From Enoplosus armatus (taxonomy: Eukaryota > Chordata > Actinopteri > Centrarchiformes > Enoplosidae), in contig NC_092200.1 in NCBI RefSeq assembly GCF_043641665.1, forward strand, positions 8,873,694-8,937,693: 64,000 bases of DNA. Direction: 5' to 3'. Under the pieces are notes generated by a model that was given only the letters and a program-made list of their open reading frames with translations, was not told the origin of the DNA and searched no databases. The translations under genes were made by a program, and so were the position numbers. Below are positions 1 through 39,075 of this stretch, in pieces (within the stretch, counting starts at the first letter, position 1; each line of letters begins with the position of its first letter).

Positions 1-594
1 ACAAAGACTGTTTTAATATTAGGTAAAACATGCCCAAAAATGAAATCAAGCCTTTGGGTTCCGCCACACTTTTAATGGCGAACTGCTGAGGTACGGTTTG
101 CCTTGAATTCCCCGAATAGCGTCTTGCAGGCATGTGTTCTTCTAATACAGCAAACAAACCCCATCTTTTTTTTAACAAGATTAGCACGTGGCATTGTCAG
201 CCTTTTTCCACCAATAATAATTTGATTAAAGGAGCAAGTTTAGATAGTAAACAGGCTGGGAAGTTTTACCTGACATGCTGAACTCAGGACAATAACACTG
301 CAGGTTTAAAAAAAAAGAGGCGTGTTGCGCCTGGAACATCCTGTCATCTGATTGGACAGTACCACGTATGCTTCTCTGTGATTGGATGTTCATGTGTTAA
401 GCATAAAAGGTACCGAGCTACAGTCCTTTACAGCATTCAATTAACGACACCTCTGGTGGTTCATTTTATATCATACAGGACTTGCACAATCGCAACCCCT
501 GCTGGAGAATTACAGAAAATATTGTACCTTCATGAGTGTGCATATGCTTTAAAAGTGAAAAAAACTGCCCTTGAAATTATTAAATTGTATTGAA
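1..594. other. Intergenic sequence downstream of myd88, no gene seen
   Basis: No exon with plausible splice signals or family similarity was found here. Two CCAAT-type motifs (ATTGG near 351 and 381) and a TATA-like CATAAAAGG near 403 are present, but no convincing gene follows on the plus strand within the window. Confidence 0.4.
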
Positions 595-1236
595 TTTATT
601 TTCAGGAAATCATATTCAGACCATTTATTCAAGATAGAATTAAATCACTTTTTATGAAAGTTCATATCAAAAATACAAAATCATACAAAATCAAATGTCA
701 GACATCATTGTGACAGAGAAAGTTAGAGAGAAAGGAAGGTGTCAGCAGTCAGTAAAAATGAACATGTGGAAGTTTCACAATCAAAATATCTCTTCCTCTT
801 TAGCTTTAATCTCATCTAGAAGTTGACTAATAAGAGGAAGTAGCCAGCACAAAAAAACAGAGCATTTACAGAGCATTTAGCGCATGCTGTCCTAAATACA
901 AACAGATCCTCCTCACATAAATACAAAATTGTGGCAGGCACTGCCTATGTTATTCTTGACATTTTAATGACATAATAATAGCTGTGTGCAGTATGAACTT
1001 TGCAAATATTTGGTAACCTTGTGCAGCAGAGTTTTGTAAGAAATCAAGTCATCTTCATAGGAAACACAAATAGTAGCATCATAATATATACTGTATACAC
1101 ACAGCAACGGATAAGTGGGCACAGAAGCCAGCAGCAATAGCACACCCTTCAACCTGTAATGTTTGGCCATTGTCCAATATCCCTTTTGATGGAATAAAAA
1201 GGCAACTTTAAACACGTTTAACTGACTGGTCCATGA
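595..1236 (-). other. myd88: myd88 3' untranslated region and probable poly(A) signals
   Basis: Downstream of the myd88 stop codon the minus strand is AT-rich and non-coding. AATAAA hexamers (TTTATT on the plus strand) occur at 595-600 and about 624-629. Either could end a transcript with a 3' UTR of roughly 600 nt. The exact cleavage site cannot be read from sequence. Confidence 0.5.
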
Positions 1237-3766
<2,530 letters not shown>

Positions 3767-4317
3767 GTTCGCAAGTTTCCGGCGATCTCCGCGAGACGAC
3801 AGGCTTTAGTTAAAAGCCAAACACGGGAAACATTGTTAGGACCGATGGCGCGATATTATGTGGCGTATTTCGTCAGGAGTCCGCAGGTTACCTGACAAGA
3901 GAACAAGGATGTGATGTCACTGGAGGACTGCGTCACACGGGGGAGGAGACGTACTGTTCAATACAGACGGCACAGACACCACTGGCCAAAAAAGTGCACT
4001 TCCACTAGACTCTAGTTGTTAATCCACTGGTATTGTTAATCCACTGGTATTATCGCGATGGTGACAGAAACGAGAACAGATCATTTTCATTGATTAGTAA
4101 AATGGCTTGCAGCAGGAAAATGTTGAAATGAGTGTTTCTGTTCCCTTTTCTTGTCTACATTCATATCTGTACCCAGAAAGCTCTACCTCCTTACTTTGAT
4201 AAGATTTAATATAAAAATCAAGAAAAGAAAATTAAGATTTGAAGGCTCAGTCTAATGCTGACAAGGTGCAAACAAAATCGCATAACAAAACTCTTCCATT
4301 TAGCAATTTTATTTTGT
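3767..4317. promoter_or_regulatory. Short intergenic region holding the myd88 promoter and the end of cry-dash
   Basis: Only about 550 bp separate the myd88 start codon from the likely poly(A) signal of cry-dash, and both genes are on the minus strand. The myd88 5' UTR and core promoter must therefore lie here. The part next to the gene is relatively GC-rich, with several CG dinucleotides. A 17-bp tandem duplication lies at 4016-4049. No TATA box could be assigned with confidence. Confidence 0.45.
4016..4049. repeat. 17-bp direct tandem duplication
   Basis: The unit TTGTTAATCCACTGGTA occurs twice without a gap, at 4016-4032 and 4033-4049, about 250 bp upstream of the myd88 start codon. The copies are identical, which suggests a recent slippage duplication. 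Confidence 0.9.
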
Positions 4318-4712
4318 AACTGCCACAAACACAAAAAAACTCTGAAAATGAACAAAAAGTAATAACAGCGGGGTTTCCAAACAGGCATAAGAAAATAGCA
4401 AGAAAAACAATTGGCACAAAAAACATCAACAGACAAATCTTTGTAACTGATCTACAGCATCAAAACTAAAAACCACAATGTTGCTTTCACTATTGCTGCA
4501 GCACAACAGGAAGCGTAGAAATGAGTCCAGTAAAGGTGCTTTGCCTGTTTTTCTAGAGAACTGATGACATATTTCAAGTATTCATAGATAGAATGAATTT
4601 CCTCAAATCCTCATCAGACAACTTCCCTCAATCAACAGATCAGTCCAAGTTTGCATCAGTGAGTCTTCCTCTGAGCATCTGTTCACGTGTTCGCTGTTTG
4701 CTTTGAGGCGGA
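4318..4712 (-). other. cry-dash: cry-dash 3' untranslated region with poly(A) signal
   Basis: After the TGA stop, the minus strand runs about 390 nt to an AATAAA hexamer (TTTATT at 4318-4323 on the plus strand). No further coding potential is seen. Confidence 0.5.
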
Positions 4713-7700
4713 TCACAAGTTTTTGCTTTTGGAGAAATAGAAGTCTATGCCTCTGTCCCGATGTTGTTTGGGAGTGTGAGATGGGCCTTTCTTTCCTCGT
4801 GCTGAAGGTGCTGTGCCACTCTGAAAAAAAAAATGGAATACACAGTTAAAACCTTTAAGTATTATTGTTTGCAAGTATTCAGATCCTTCAGAACATACCG
4901 ATACCCAAATTTTAAAATATTCCATTAAGTATTATCAGCAAAATTTAGTTTAAATATCAAAAGAAAAGTACTCATCCTGCAAAAAAAACAGCTCATATGA
5001 GTGACATTACTATATATGACATTATTAAACTGTCAATACTGATGCATCAATATATAAGTAGCATTTCACTGTTGTAGCTGGACAAGGTGAAGCTTATTTT
5101 AACTACTTTATGTACAGTTTAGTCCAGCGGTTCCAAATTTATTGGTATACTGGATAATTTGACCTCATTGGACATTGAACAATTATTCAAATTAAATCAT
5201 TTGAGAAGTTTACAGAGGAAATCTCTGTTTTTGTCCAACAACTCTCTATAACAAGACAAGGGGGCCCAAACCAGACACAGCGTTTTTGTGAGGGGGTAAC
5301 AAACAAAAAGATTACATAGAATACATTGGATTTTATAGGCTTATCATATGTTGTTTTAGATAAAACTTAAAAGTAACTAGTAATTTTATCTGTTAGATAA
5401 ATGTAGTGGGGTAAAAAGTGCAATATACACCTCTGAATTGTTATGGAGTATAAGTTTAAAGCAATATTAGAGGTATGTGTAATTTAACTTTAGTACAGTA
5501 CTTGAGTGAATGTACTCACTTACATTCCACCACTTTTGGATCAGCCATGAAGGATTAAAGAAGCTATTAAAGGTGCAGCACACAATCATACTACCCACTT
5601 CCCCTTTCTCCCCCACACCCACCGGTTTCTTGTTGACGTGTCTGCTCCACTCAGGCGCTATGACGATGGGGGTGGGGTAGTTCTCACCAAGAGATATTTG
5701 AGCATGTGACAGTGCAGCGGTGCTGAGGGTCCAGGGCGTGTGCACATCAGCCCCCCTGATCCCCCGCAGCTCAGGAACCCACTGCCGTACGTAGTCACCC
5801 TAAAGCAGACGCACAGGTAACCAAACAACAACTCAGTCAATGACTGAACTTTCCATATCACAGCCTTCTTCACATTTAAATTATAGTTGTTTTTTAGTTT
5901 TAGTAGCTTTTTTATAACGGTCTTGTTTTTATTTATTATATCTTGATTTTTCTACTTATGTCTCTGCTATTGCACTATCCTGTATGCTGCTGTAACAATG
6001 CAAATTTCCCCGCTGAGGGATTAATAAAGGATTATCTTATTTGTACTGGTTTCATCACCATTGTGTGACAGCAAAGCCATTACAAACACAAGGGTGACTC
6101 ATTCTGTGTTGTAGTGCAAACAATGGGAAGCTCTCCAAAAATGTCAAAGGGAACTGAAACGTTGCATCTTCTCACACATACATTATTGTCGTAGTCGAGG
6201 CCTTGCTTGATCATGTTGAACTTCCTGTTCTCTCTGGGGTCATTTCCTATTCCAGCGCTGTACAGCCAGTTGCCATAGTTGCTGCAGACATCATGGTCAA
6301 TCTTTGGAGGAAAAGGCACTTGTGAGTATCATTGTCTATACATAAAAATATAAAATTCTGCTATTCCGCAACATAATAATTAAATAATTTCATGTCCTAA
6401 AAATGCCAAAAAGCTTCAAAAGCTCCAAACTGATTTACAACGTGGCCTTCAATACTTACCAGAAGGTATTCAAACCACTCGGCTCCCATCCTCCAATCCA
6501 GGCCCAGGTCTTTTGTGAGGAAGCTAGCAACATTTTGCCGCCCCCTGTTGGACATGAAGCCCGTCATTGCCAACTCTCTCATGTTTGCATCCACGAAGGG
6601 CACTCCTGTTAGTCCCTCTGTAATTACAAATGATACATATCTTCAGCGGCTGATACATACACTGTACAAACACTTTGAATACATGCTTAAAGAAAAAAAG
6701 TGTGTTTTGTGAACAATGAGGAAGAAATTGATGCAAACCTTTCCACGCATTGAAAAGCTTCATGTCCTTTTTCCATGGAACAGATCTGTCTTGAAGACCT
6801 GAAGTAAAATGACTATGAGCTTTACATTCATTTATGTATTAAAAAATGTGTTAAACTTGAGCTTATTTTACCTTTGATTTGAAACAGTCTGTTTCCATAC
6901 TTGACACCCACAAACTTGAAGTAATCCCTCCATAGAAGTTCAAAAATGACCCTGAAAGACAGCAGGGAAGATCGTCAGAAAGTCAAGACAAATGTGTATT
7001 ATTAGTGACTAAACAGTGGCCTATGATAGAATACATTTTATTTCAATTAAGAACAGGTAGTTTTACCAATGTACATTTACATTTTGACACATTATAGCGC
7101 TGTATTATCAAATACAAAGACAGCACCAGAACAGCTAGTGAGCTTTTGTACATACCTGACCAGTACGGCACTATTATACAGTATCTATGTTGTATTTTAT
7201 TCTTTACTTATTTATTATTCCAGTCCTTTCTAACACCAGACTCACCAGTATGTGCTCTGATTGGCTGTCCGCTCCCTCTCATACTGCTTGATTTGATGAT
7301 AAATATACCTCGGTGAAATGCAACCCATTGCCAGCCTGCAGAATTAGAGCACCATTAGAGATATATTTATTATGGAACATTAAACTCTAGTAAGCATTGA
7401 CTTGTAGAGGAAATGATACAACAACGCTCACCAAGGTGCAAATTTAGTGGAATAGTCCACACCAATCAAGCCATTGCGAGTCTCCTTGTAAGTTGCAACT
7501 GCATCCTACAAAAGACACAACATTTATTTATTTATTTTTGCCATTTTATAAACAGCAACTAGTCCTTATTTGTAATAAAAGTTGTACTCACAGTGTCCCA
7601 GAAATAGTGTTTGAGTCTGGCCAGAGCCTGACTTTCACCACCACTGCAGGGGAAGGCTGAGCGAGGATCAGTCACAGGCTCTATTAGAATAAAACAAGAG

Positions 7701-10192
7701 AAGCATATCAGCATCACACTGATTTTATACACGTTAAACACTCCCTGGTGTACATTGAGACACACAGAATCATAAAAGCTTAATCATATACATGGAAATC
7801 GAGCCAGTCTGCTCACTCGCTAGCTTAATGAGGAAATCTGTGCTCAGCAGTTTGCCTATTGAATTCTGAAAGTAGCAGCAGTGAGGATTTACTCAATAGA
7901 GGCACTGCATAAAATGAGCCATTTGTGCTACAGCGGCATTTACACAAAAGTCAATTTAATAAGCACATAAAATAAATGTACAGGAATTTGTCTTGGTGAT
8001 ACTGATACAGACAGAATCATTTCTGCAAATTCACAGAACATGAAGACACAAAAGGGAAAGTGCAAGATGTACTGTCAGAATTAAACCATTTGGATTGAGC
8101 AGATAAAACATTAGGATTATTCACCTGTCTGTTGCAGGTCCTCTGCTGTAGGGATGGCTCCTTCCTCAAGCCCTTGAGGAAGAGGCTTCAGCTGTTCAGG
8201 GGTTGGAAACACAGGCCTCACCCTGCTCTGGGTCTCTGCTGCCTTCCTGAACTGAGTGTACACATCAGGGAGCCTAACAAACCAGAAGGAAACATTACAA
8301 GAAGCACTTAACACTTCTTAGCTATATCTCACAGTAAATTGCCAGAATCAAAAACAGGACATTGAGCAGAACTTGGATGTTTTGTCCTAGGCAAGCCATA
8401 TCCTCTCTTGCCTGGATATGTGATGAAAAGGAAGATCATCTCTGTGGTACAGTGTAGACCCCCAGCAGGTGTGAACTTTGACCTTCATCTGTGCACAGAC
8501 ATCCTTCACTCGTTTCTCCACATTCAGTTCCTCTGAAGCTACCTGGAACATGAACGCGTGAAGGACAAACTATGTCAAAATCACCAGACATATCAGATAT
8601 AATAAAGTAGTGACAATCACAATAGAGAAAGACTGTTTAAAACTACCTCTTCGTGGAAAGCCACAGTGCTGACAGAGCCCAGTTGCTTGATGAGGTCGGC
8701 AACTACCTCCTCTGGCTTACCCCGTCTCACCACGAGGTTGCTGTCACACACACACAAAATTTGTCCCTGTTAACACCATGCCAGGCAAGCTGCATCCTGG
8801 GTAGAGAGCCAGTAACTTCCCCCATGCTGACCGGAAAAAAGTGAGGGGATCAGTGTGTGCGGCACCCATGTTAATGTAAACATAACCCCCTATAAGCCCA
8901 GGTGTGTCCTGATCCTGTTACATCTGTATGAGTTAATTCCTTGAAAGCCGGGGACAGGGTCTGCACAGGGTGTATGTGTGACAATAACATGATGTATTAG
9001 TTCATGACCACTTTTAAACCTTGTAAATAGATTATAGATTAATAAAGACTGAACTGTGGAGAAGGTCAGCACTGTAAATAAAGCAGTAGAAGACACATAA
9101 ATTGTCAAATACAGTCATATAAAAAGTCACACACAGGGAGACCAGTCAACGAACAACAGTTTAGTTACCTGCCCTTGTTGAGCAACGTGTTTCTGACGTC
9201 CCTGATACTCTCCAGTAAGAAGCGCAGGCGGAAGGGCCCAGTCTTTGGTAAGTTGTAGTTGTACGTTCCCACATAATGTCTGGGGTCAAAGCAGTACAGT
9301 GGGACAATGTACTCTGCATTTCTTTGAGCCCAGTGGAAAAGCTGCATGTAAAGAGTACAAAGTATGTGTCATACCATCATCTCTTAGGAAAAATCATAAA
9401 TCATCATGGTGTGAATACAGTTCAGTAAACTGAATATAAAATAGTACATTTGCTTCTATGAGCAAACTGTTTTGTAACTACAAATATGGCCGCTGTTGTA
9501 TACAACTAACGATGGCAGCTAGTTTTGAAATCACCTAACCTTAAATTTAATGTGATGTTTCAGGGATACTGAAAGCAAGCAAATGTATTTTACCTTGCCA
9601 CACACAATTTCGAACATTTCGTCTTTTATTTTGAAAAATGCAACCAGAAGTCGTATATGTCGATGTCACCTCTTTACAGGTAGAGGTCTATGGATGACTA
9701 AAGCCATGTAGTTGTTGTCTTACAAAGCTACACATAAAATTACATTGTGGTAATATAGGGCAGGTCAGGATTACTATTTTGACATCTAATTTGTGTACTT
9801 TTTGTGACTAATTCAAATGTTCTGGTCATTTAACTTTGAAAAATAGGCTTTTATTGTCAAGAATGTATGCCGGAAGTCATATAGTTGTTGCTGCTAGCTT
9901 GATGCTAGTAGCAAACACAATACATACTATGACCAAAATGTTCTCGTAAGGACGGTAACAAAGCAAATGCTAAATGTTAGGCACATAACGTCAAACAGAC
10001 ACGTTAACTTGTAAGTTTAGTAGGTGCAATAAAGTTAAATAACGTCGGATTTCATAACTATATGTACTCGTTACAGATTTAGAGTCTTACCCATAGACTG
10101 TATGCTCTTACCTCATTGTCGTGAAGTCGCAAGTCGTTTGTTAGTAAACATATGATTGTACGGGAGGTAGACATACTTGACGTTTTCAACAT
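4713..10192 (-). CDS. cry-dash: CRY-DASH, DASH-type cryptochrome / single-strand DNA photolyase (complete, 14 exons)
   Basis: This encodes a flavoprotein of the photolyase/cryptochrome family; DASH members bind FAD and a folate antenna and repair cyclobutane dimers in single-stranded DNA. The exons are 10112-10192, 9169-9341, 8647-8740, 8412-8542, 8125-8273, 7592-7680, 7432-7505, 7246-7335, 6872-6951, 6739-6798, 6460-6617, 6182-6301, 5623-5799 and 4713-4820. The total is 1584 nt, or 527 residues plus TGA, as expected for the family. The N-terminal Rossmann-like domain carries LRLHDNE and [12 protein letters not shown]. The [17 protein letters not shown] segment (about 223-239) is typical of DASH proteins. 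The FAD core includes [11 protein letters not shown] and the stretch [20 protein letters not shown] (395-414). The C-terminus is short and ends [12 protein letters not shown]. Met7 (MSTSRT) may be the functional start instead of Met1. All introns are GT-AG except the one at 8274-8411, which uses a GC donor. Confidence 0.97.
4960..5540. repeat. Dispersed repeat in the last cry-dash intron
   Basis: This copy is related to the one at 2620-2845. Its right end is the block 'TACAGTACTTGAGTGAATGT' followed by 'TTACATTCCACCACTTT' near 5493-5537. I recognise this as a very common terminal motif of a teleost repeat, probably a hAT-like MITE. It fills most of the intron between exons 13 and 14. Confidence 0.6.
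5900..6040 (+). repeat. LINE-like 3' tail in a cry-dash intron
   Basis: The sequence ends 'AATTTCCCCGCTGAGGGATT' then 'AATAAAGGATTATCTTAT'. This matches the tail design of the copies near 25342, 28842 and 50134: a pyrimidine block, an AGGGAT core, then AATAAAG. It is probably a truncated LINE insertion in the orientation opposite to the gene. Confidence 0.5.
8410..8413 (-). other. cry-dash: GC-type splice donor of cry-dash intron 4
   Basis: The exon containing [20 protein letters not shown] must join the exon starting [10 protein letters not shown]. The frame is kept only by cutting AG|GCAAGA (exon end 8412, donor GC at 8411-8410), and no GT lies near enough to replace it. The flanks match the known GC-AG donor consensus. 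Confidence 0.85.
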
Positions 10193-10460
10193 AGCAGCAA
10201 TAACATTAGTTGTATCAGCAACACCAACAGTGTTTGGTATCAGAGAGAAGCGCCTCCCGGTCTGCCGGTCTTCAGTGTGTGCAGCGCGTGCAGACTGAGT
10301 CCGTCACGTTTTCTGACACGACGTTACGAAACGTCAGGTTTTGTAAGAAGCAGTTTTGTAAGCTGGTTGTTGTCATCTCAACAGCTGCCTCACGCTACAA
10401 AGCTAATAAAGACAGTTTTCACCGACAGAGTGCCTCTCAATTAGGTGTTTTTACCTACCC
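10193..10460. promoter_or_regulatory. Region immediately upstream of cry-dash
   Basis: This short stretch ahead of the cry-dash start codon has several CG dinucleotides and must hold at least part of its 5' UTR and promoter. A TTACGAAA motif at 10324-10331 is one base off the light-responsive D-box TTAYGTAA. That is too weak to call a regulatory site. Confidence 0.35.
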
Positions 10461-10493
10461 AATATACATATATATATATACACTGTATATATA

Positions 10494-11162
10494 TACACTC
10501 CCCTCCAAAGGTATTGGAACAGTGCGGCCAATTCCTTTATTTTTGCTGTAGACTGAAAACATTTGGGTTTGACATCAAAAGATGAATATGAGACAAGAGA
10601 TCAACATTTCAGCTTTTATTTCCAGGTATTTACATCTGGATCTGATACACAACTTAGAAGATAGCACCTTTTGTTTGAACCCACCCATTTGTGAGCAAAA
10701 GTATTGGAACATGTGACTGACAGGTGTGTTTTGTTGCCCTGGTGTGTCCTATTACATTGATTATTCAAACAATAAATAGCACTGAATGTCTAGTTCAGTT
10801 TCAGATTTGGGTTTTGCCTGTGCAGACTGCATTTATAGTTAGAGGTGTAAGCAACATGAAAACCAGAGAGCTGTCTATGGGTGAAAAACAAGCAATTGTG
10901 AAGCTGAGAGAAGATGGAAAATCAATCAGAACCATTGCACAAACATTGGCCATAGCCAGTACAACCATTTGGAATGTTCTGAAGAATTAAGAAACCACTG
11001 GTGTATTAAGTAACAGACGTTGAACGGGTAGACCAAGGAAAACAGCAGCAGTTGACGACAGAAACATTGCGAGAGCTGTAAAGAAAGACTCTAAAACAAC
11101 TGTTAGTTGTCAAATTAAAGGAATTGGCCTCATTGTTCCAACAATTTTGGAGGGGAGTGTAT
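10494..11162 (+). mobile_element. Internally deleted Tc1/mariner-type element with intact terminal inverted repeats
   Basis: The ends are inverted repeats of about 46 bp: left 10494-10539 (starting TACACTCCCCTCCAAAGGTA) and right about 11116-11161. They begin and end at TA, as expected for Tc1/mariner target sites. Inside, on the plus strand, an ATG at 10857 opens a 44-codon frame starting MKTRELSMGEKQAIVKLRED. This is the N-terminal helix-turn-helix of a Tc1-type transposase. The frame stops at 10990, and about 125 bp later the right end is reached. The DDE catalytic region is therefore missing and the copy is non-autonomous. Confidence 0.85.
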
Positions 11163-11168
11163 ACCCAC

Positions 11169-11388
11169 ACACTCACTGGCAACTTTATTAGGGCCAAGTC
11201 ATTTACATACTTTTCATACATGAGGCGGAACAACGACCTCAGTAATACAAAGAAAGTAGAATTATCACCTTTCTGACAGTGCCAACAAAAACTAAAAATG
11301 CATAAGCTTCGGAAAAGTAAGATTCATAGCAGAGCTGTTGTTGGATTGGATTAGATTTTACATGTGTGCCTATTAAAGTGGTGAGTGT
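11169..11388. mobile_element. 220-bp MITE with terminal inverted repeats
   Basis: The left end ACACTCACTGGCAACTTTAT (11169) and the right end (reverse complement ACACTCACCACTTTAATAGG, ending 11388) are imperfect inverted repeats. The motif is widespread in teleost genomes. The element has no coding capacity and directly abuts the Tc1-type element on its left. Confidence 0.75.
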
Positions 11389-11749
11389 ATATATTAAATC
11401 CAATCCATTAATCGCCTTATTTTGTTATAGTCCATATGAAACAAAAAGAAAGAAAAGGCAATACGTTTCATTATGACTTTGCGTAAACAAATTCAAAATA
11501 ACAATAATTCTACACTTTAAAAAATGTGTTTTTTTTCTCGCTTTCTCTCCTTGTTAGCGGTTGATTAAATTAATTGATGGATTTTATATCATAATAGAAT
11601 CATATAAATCACACAATGTAGTGTAAAAAAATGTATATTAGCGCCATAGAAGAAGAGAACATTTGAACAGCGGATAGAACTGTGACAGTCCAGAGCAATG
11701 TGATCACAACACAATAAAATCACACACAGAAATAGTCTTAGACCTTGAA

Positions 11750-13641
11750 TTTATTAAGTTAAATGTACAAAAGATCAATGACTTGATACATTTCATGTTT
11801 CAAGGCTTTGTCATTAAGACAAAACAAACTGTCCCAATCGAAAGCCTCCCAGCCTTTTCATACTGCCTACCAGCTCTCAAAGAGACAATCATACATACTC
11901 CTGTCTAAATCACAGTACAATCTACTGTATAACGTAGCTATTTCATCAAATAGATTTGTATATAATGTAAAGAAATTTCATACAAAAGTGCAGAACAATA
12001 TGTATTTACAGTATAATCTTTTTTTTTCCATATAAAAGAACTTCAGCAAATCCTGTGTGTGCTCTCTACTGAACAGCCGCTCACCTTATTAAGAAGCTTT
12101 CCGCTTTGGCAGTGAGCATTTGTGTTTGGCCACAAGCAGATTCAGATAAGGCACTGACAAGGGCGAAAAAAAGATTTGATCATTCCTCAAGTGCCACTGT
12201 GTTACAGCTAGCCACTACACCTCCAACATCAGTCTCCCCAGTTACAGTTTCATCTCATCTCACTTTAAAGAATACAGCATTTAGCTCCGTCTTTCCAACT
12301 TGCCCCCTTTTTTTTGTCAACTTGTAATATTATGCTTTATCTCACTGTCATTAATTGACCCATTCATACAGTGTGGGAAGCAAAGTAAAGGCATGGGGTG
12401 ACTGGATTCATACTGAAGTTACAACAGAAAACGTAAATGAGACGCTTTACCTTCAATCTAATTTCATAATGCTTTTCATACTAACACAATGTGACGTCAA
12501 TGCATCTGATTTGGTCTGTGCAGTCTACTGTGCACGAAGCTGCCATATCATAGAAAAGGCTATAGGGCTCTGAGGTGACAAAACAATCCAACATGACTAA
12601 TACTGCACATTAACTTTAGTCCAAAGTTGTTGAAAGTTTCTCACTGCAACTTTTCTTTGGCCACTTTCTTCCTGTGGACCCAAGGCTCACTGTGTGGGAA
12701 GCTGGAATGGATGTCACAGACTCCAACAGTAGTGTTGGTATTGCTTAATAGACATTGCACACTAAATGCAAAAGTTTGGTTCTTTTTTTTTCTTTACATA
12801 GGAACAAACAACACAATTGTCCTTATGAAATTACATTTTTTAAAAATGCTTCAAATAGAAAAATATCTCCTCAGTTGATTATCCTGCATGTTGGAAATGT
12901 GTCAATGCATGATATCAAAAGTGCAATGTTGACAATCCTTCTAAACGGGCTTGTGAGTGCTATGAAAGCAGGGCAATGCAACCCTCTAAGATGTAAAAAA
13001 AAAAAAAGACATTCTTACTTACAAATTCTTATTGTAAGGCGTTGACGAAAATACATGTACAATTTTTTTAGGATAGAAAACTCATTTGCTAAGATGACTT
13101 TGTATGTGTTATTATCTGTCATATAAAAATATTTACCATATTTTACCATCTTAATTCTCACAGCTAACTCAGGCTGATGAGTAACTTAAAGTACTATCAG
13201 ATGTGGTCAATGTCACCAGCCAGTCATGGTTACATGGTGTCTGGCCAAACCGAGACACCTCTGCTCTCTAACTTGGGTCACTTTTTCCTGCTCTTGTTAA
13301 AGGACAGCAGTCTGCAGCTCGTGAGACTGCTAAGTGCTTTCTCGTCAGTCCCCTCCTGGGGCAACACACTGCAATGCCTCGGAGGACTCTGGAAGTCTGA
13401 CAGCAGTCAACCTGGCCTCTCAGTGACAAATCCGTGTTGAGCTAGTTAGTGAGAGATGCAGGGGCCCTGACAAGGCAGACACTGGTGATAGATGACAGGG
13501 CAGGACGTTGGAGTGATGCCGAGCCCTGGAGCCTGGTGACGGAGGGGGGCCCTGGGGACGGGGTGGGCGCCAGAGAGGAGGGGAGGTGCTGGGGCCGCGG
13601 AAGGCCTCGCAGGCAGGGGAGGGGAGGGGGGTCCGCGGGCT
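11750..13641 (-). other. Long 3' untranslated region of the MAP3K gene
   Basis: After the kinase stop codon (TGA at 13642-13644) no further exon is seen. The minus strand continues for about 1.9 kb, mostly AT-rich with a CG-rich start (13500-13640), to an AATAAA hexamer at 11755-11750. I infer that this is one long 3' UTR. A shorter transcript ending earlier cannot be excluded. Confidence 0.5.
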
Positions 13642-38761
<25,120 letters not shown>

Positions 38762-38826
38762 CAGGAAGTGGCCCTGTTGAACTCGAGCACAGAGCTCAAC
38801 TTCTCTCTGCAAGCGAAGATTTCATC
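38762..38826 (-). other. 5' untranslated part of the first coding exon of the MAP3K gene
   Basis: The exon carrying the start codon begins after an acceptor (CGCAG at 38831-38827, minus strand). The 65 nt before the ATG contain an in-frame TGA at 38824-38822. Translation therefore cannot start further upstream in this frame, and at least one upstream non-coding exon must exist. Confidence 0.65.
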
Positions 38827-38998
38827 CTGCGAACAAAACACAAAAACAATGCGGTTTCAAGATCCAAGAACTGTGCCACTTTCAGTTGGTGCACATAATA
38901 TTTCTGTGATTGCACAAAAACAATGACAAAACAGGACGCAGGTGGCAGTCTCAACACAAAGCTTTTTTTTCCCAATATCAATGTCACCACTTCTGTTA

Positions 38999-39075
38999 TT
39001 TATTTAATCTTTATTTAACCAGGAGGGTCTCTTGAGATTGACATATCCTTTTTTGAAAACTCCTGGCAGACAAAC
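38999..39075. repeat. Short dispersed teleost repeat fragment
   Basis: The string CTTTATTTAACCAGGAGGGT followed by 'CTCTTGAGATTGACAT' is a familiar teleost repeat motif. Only a fragment is present. Confidence 0.5.

Noticed and set aside
351..593. CCAAT and TATA-like motifs followed by a 71-codon plus-strand frame
   Set aside because: The frame has no similarity to known proteins, and the motifs are short enough to be chance in AT-rich sequence.
10324..10331. D-box-like TTACGAAA upstream of cry-dash as a light-response element
   Set aside because: It has one mismatch to TTAYGTAA and no paired E-box nearby, so it could occur by chance.
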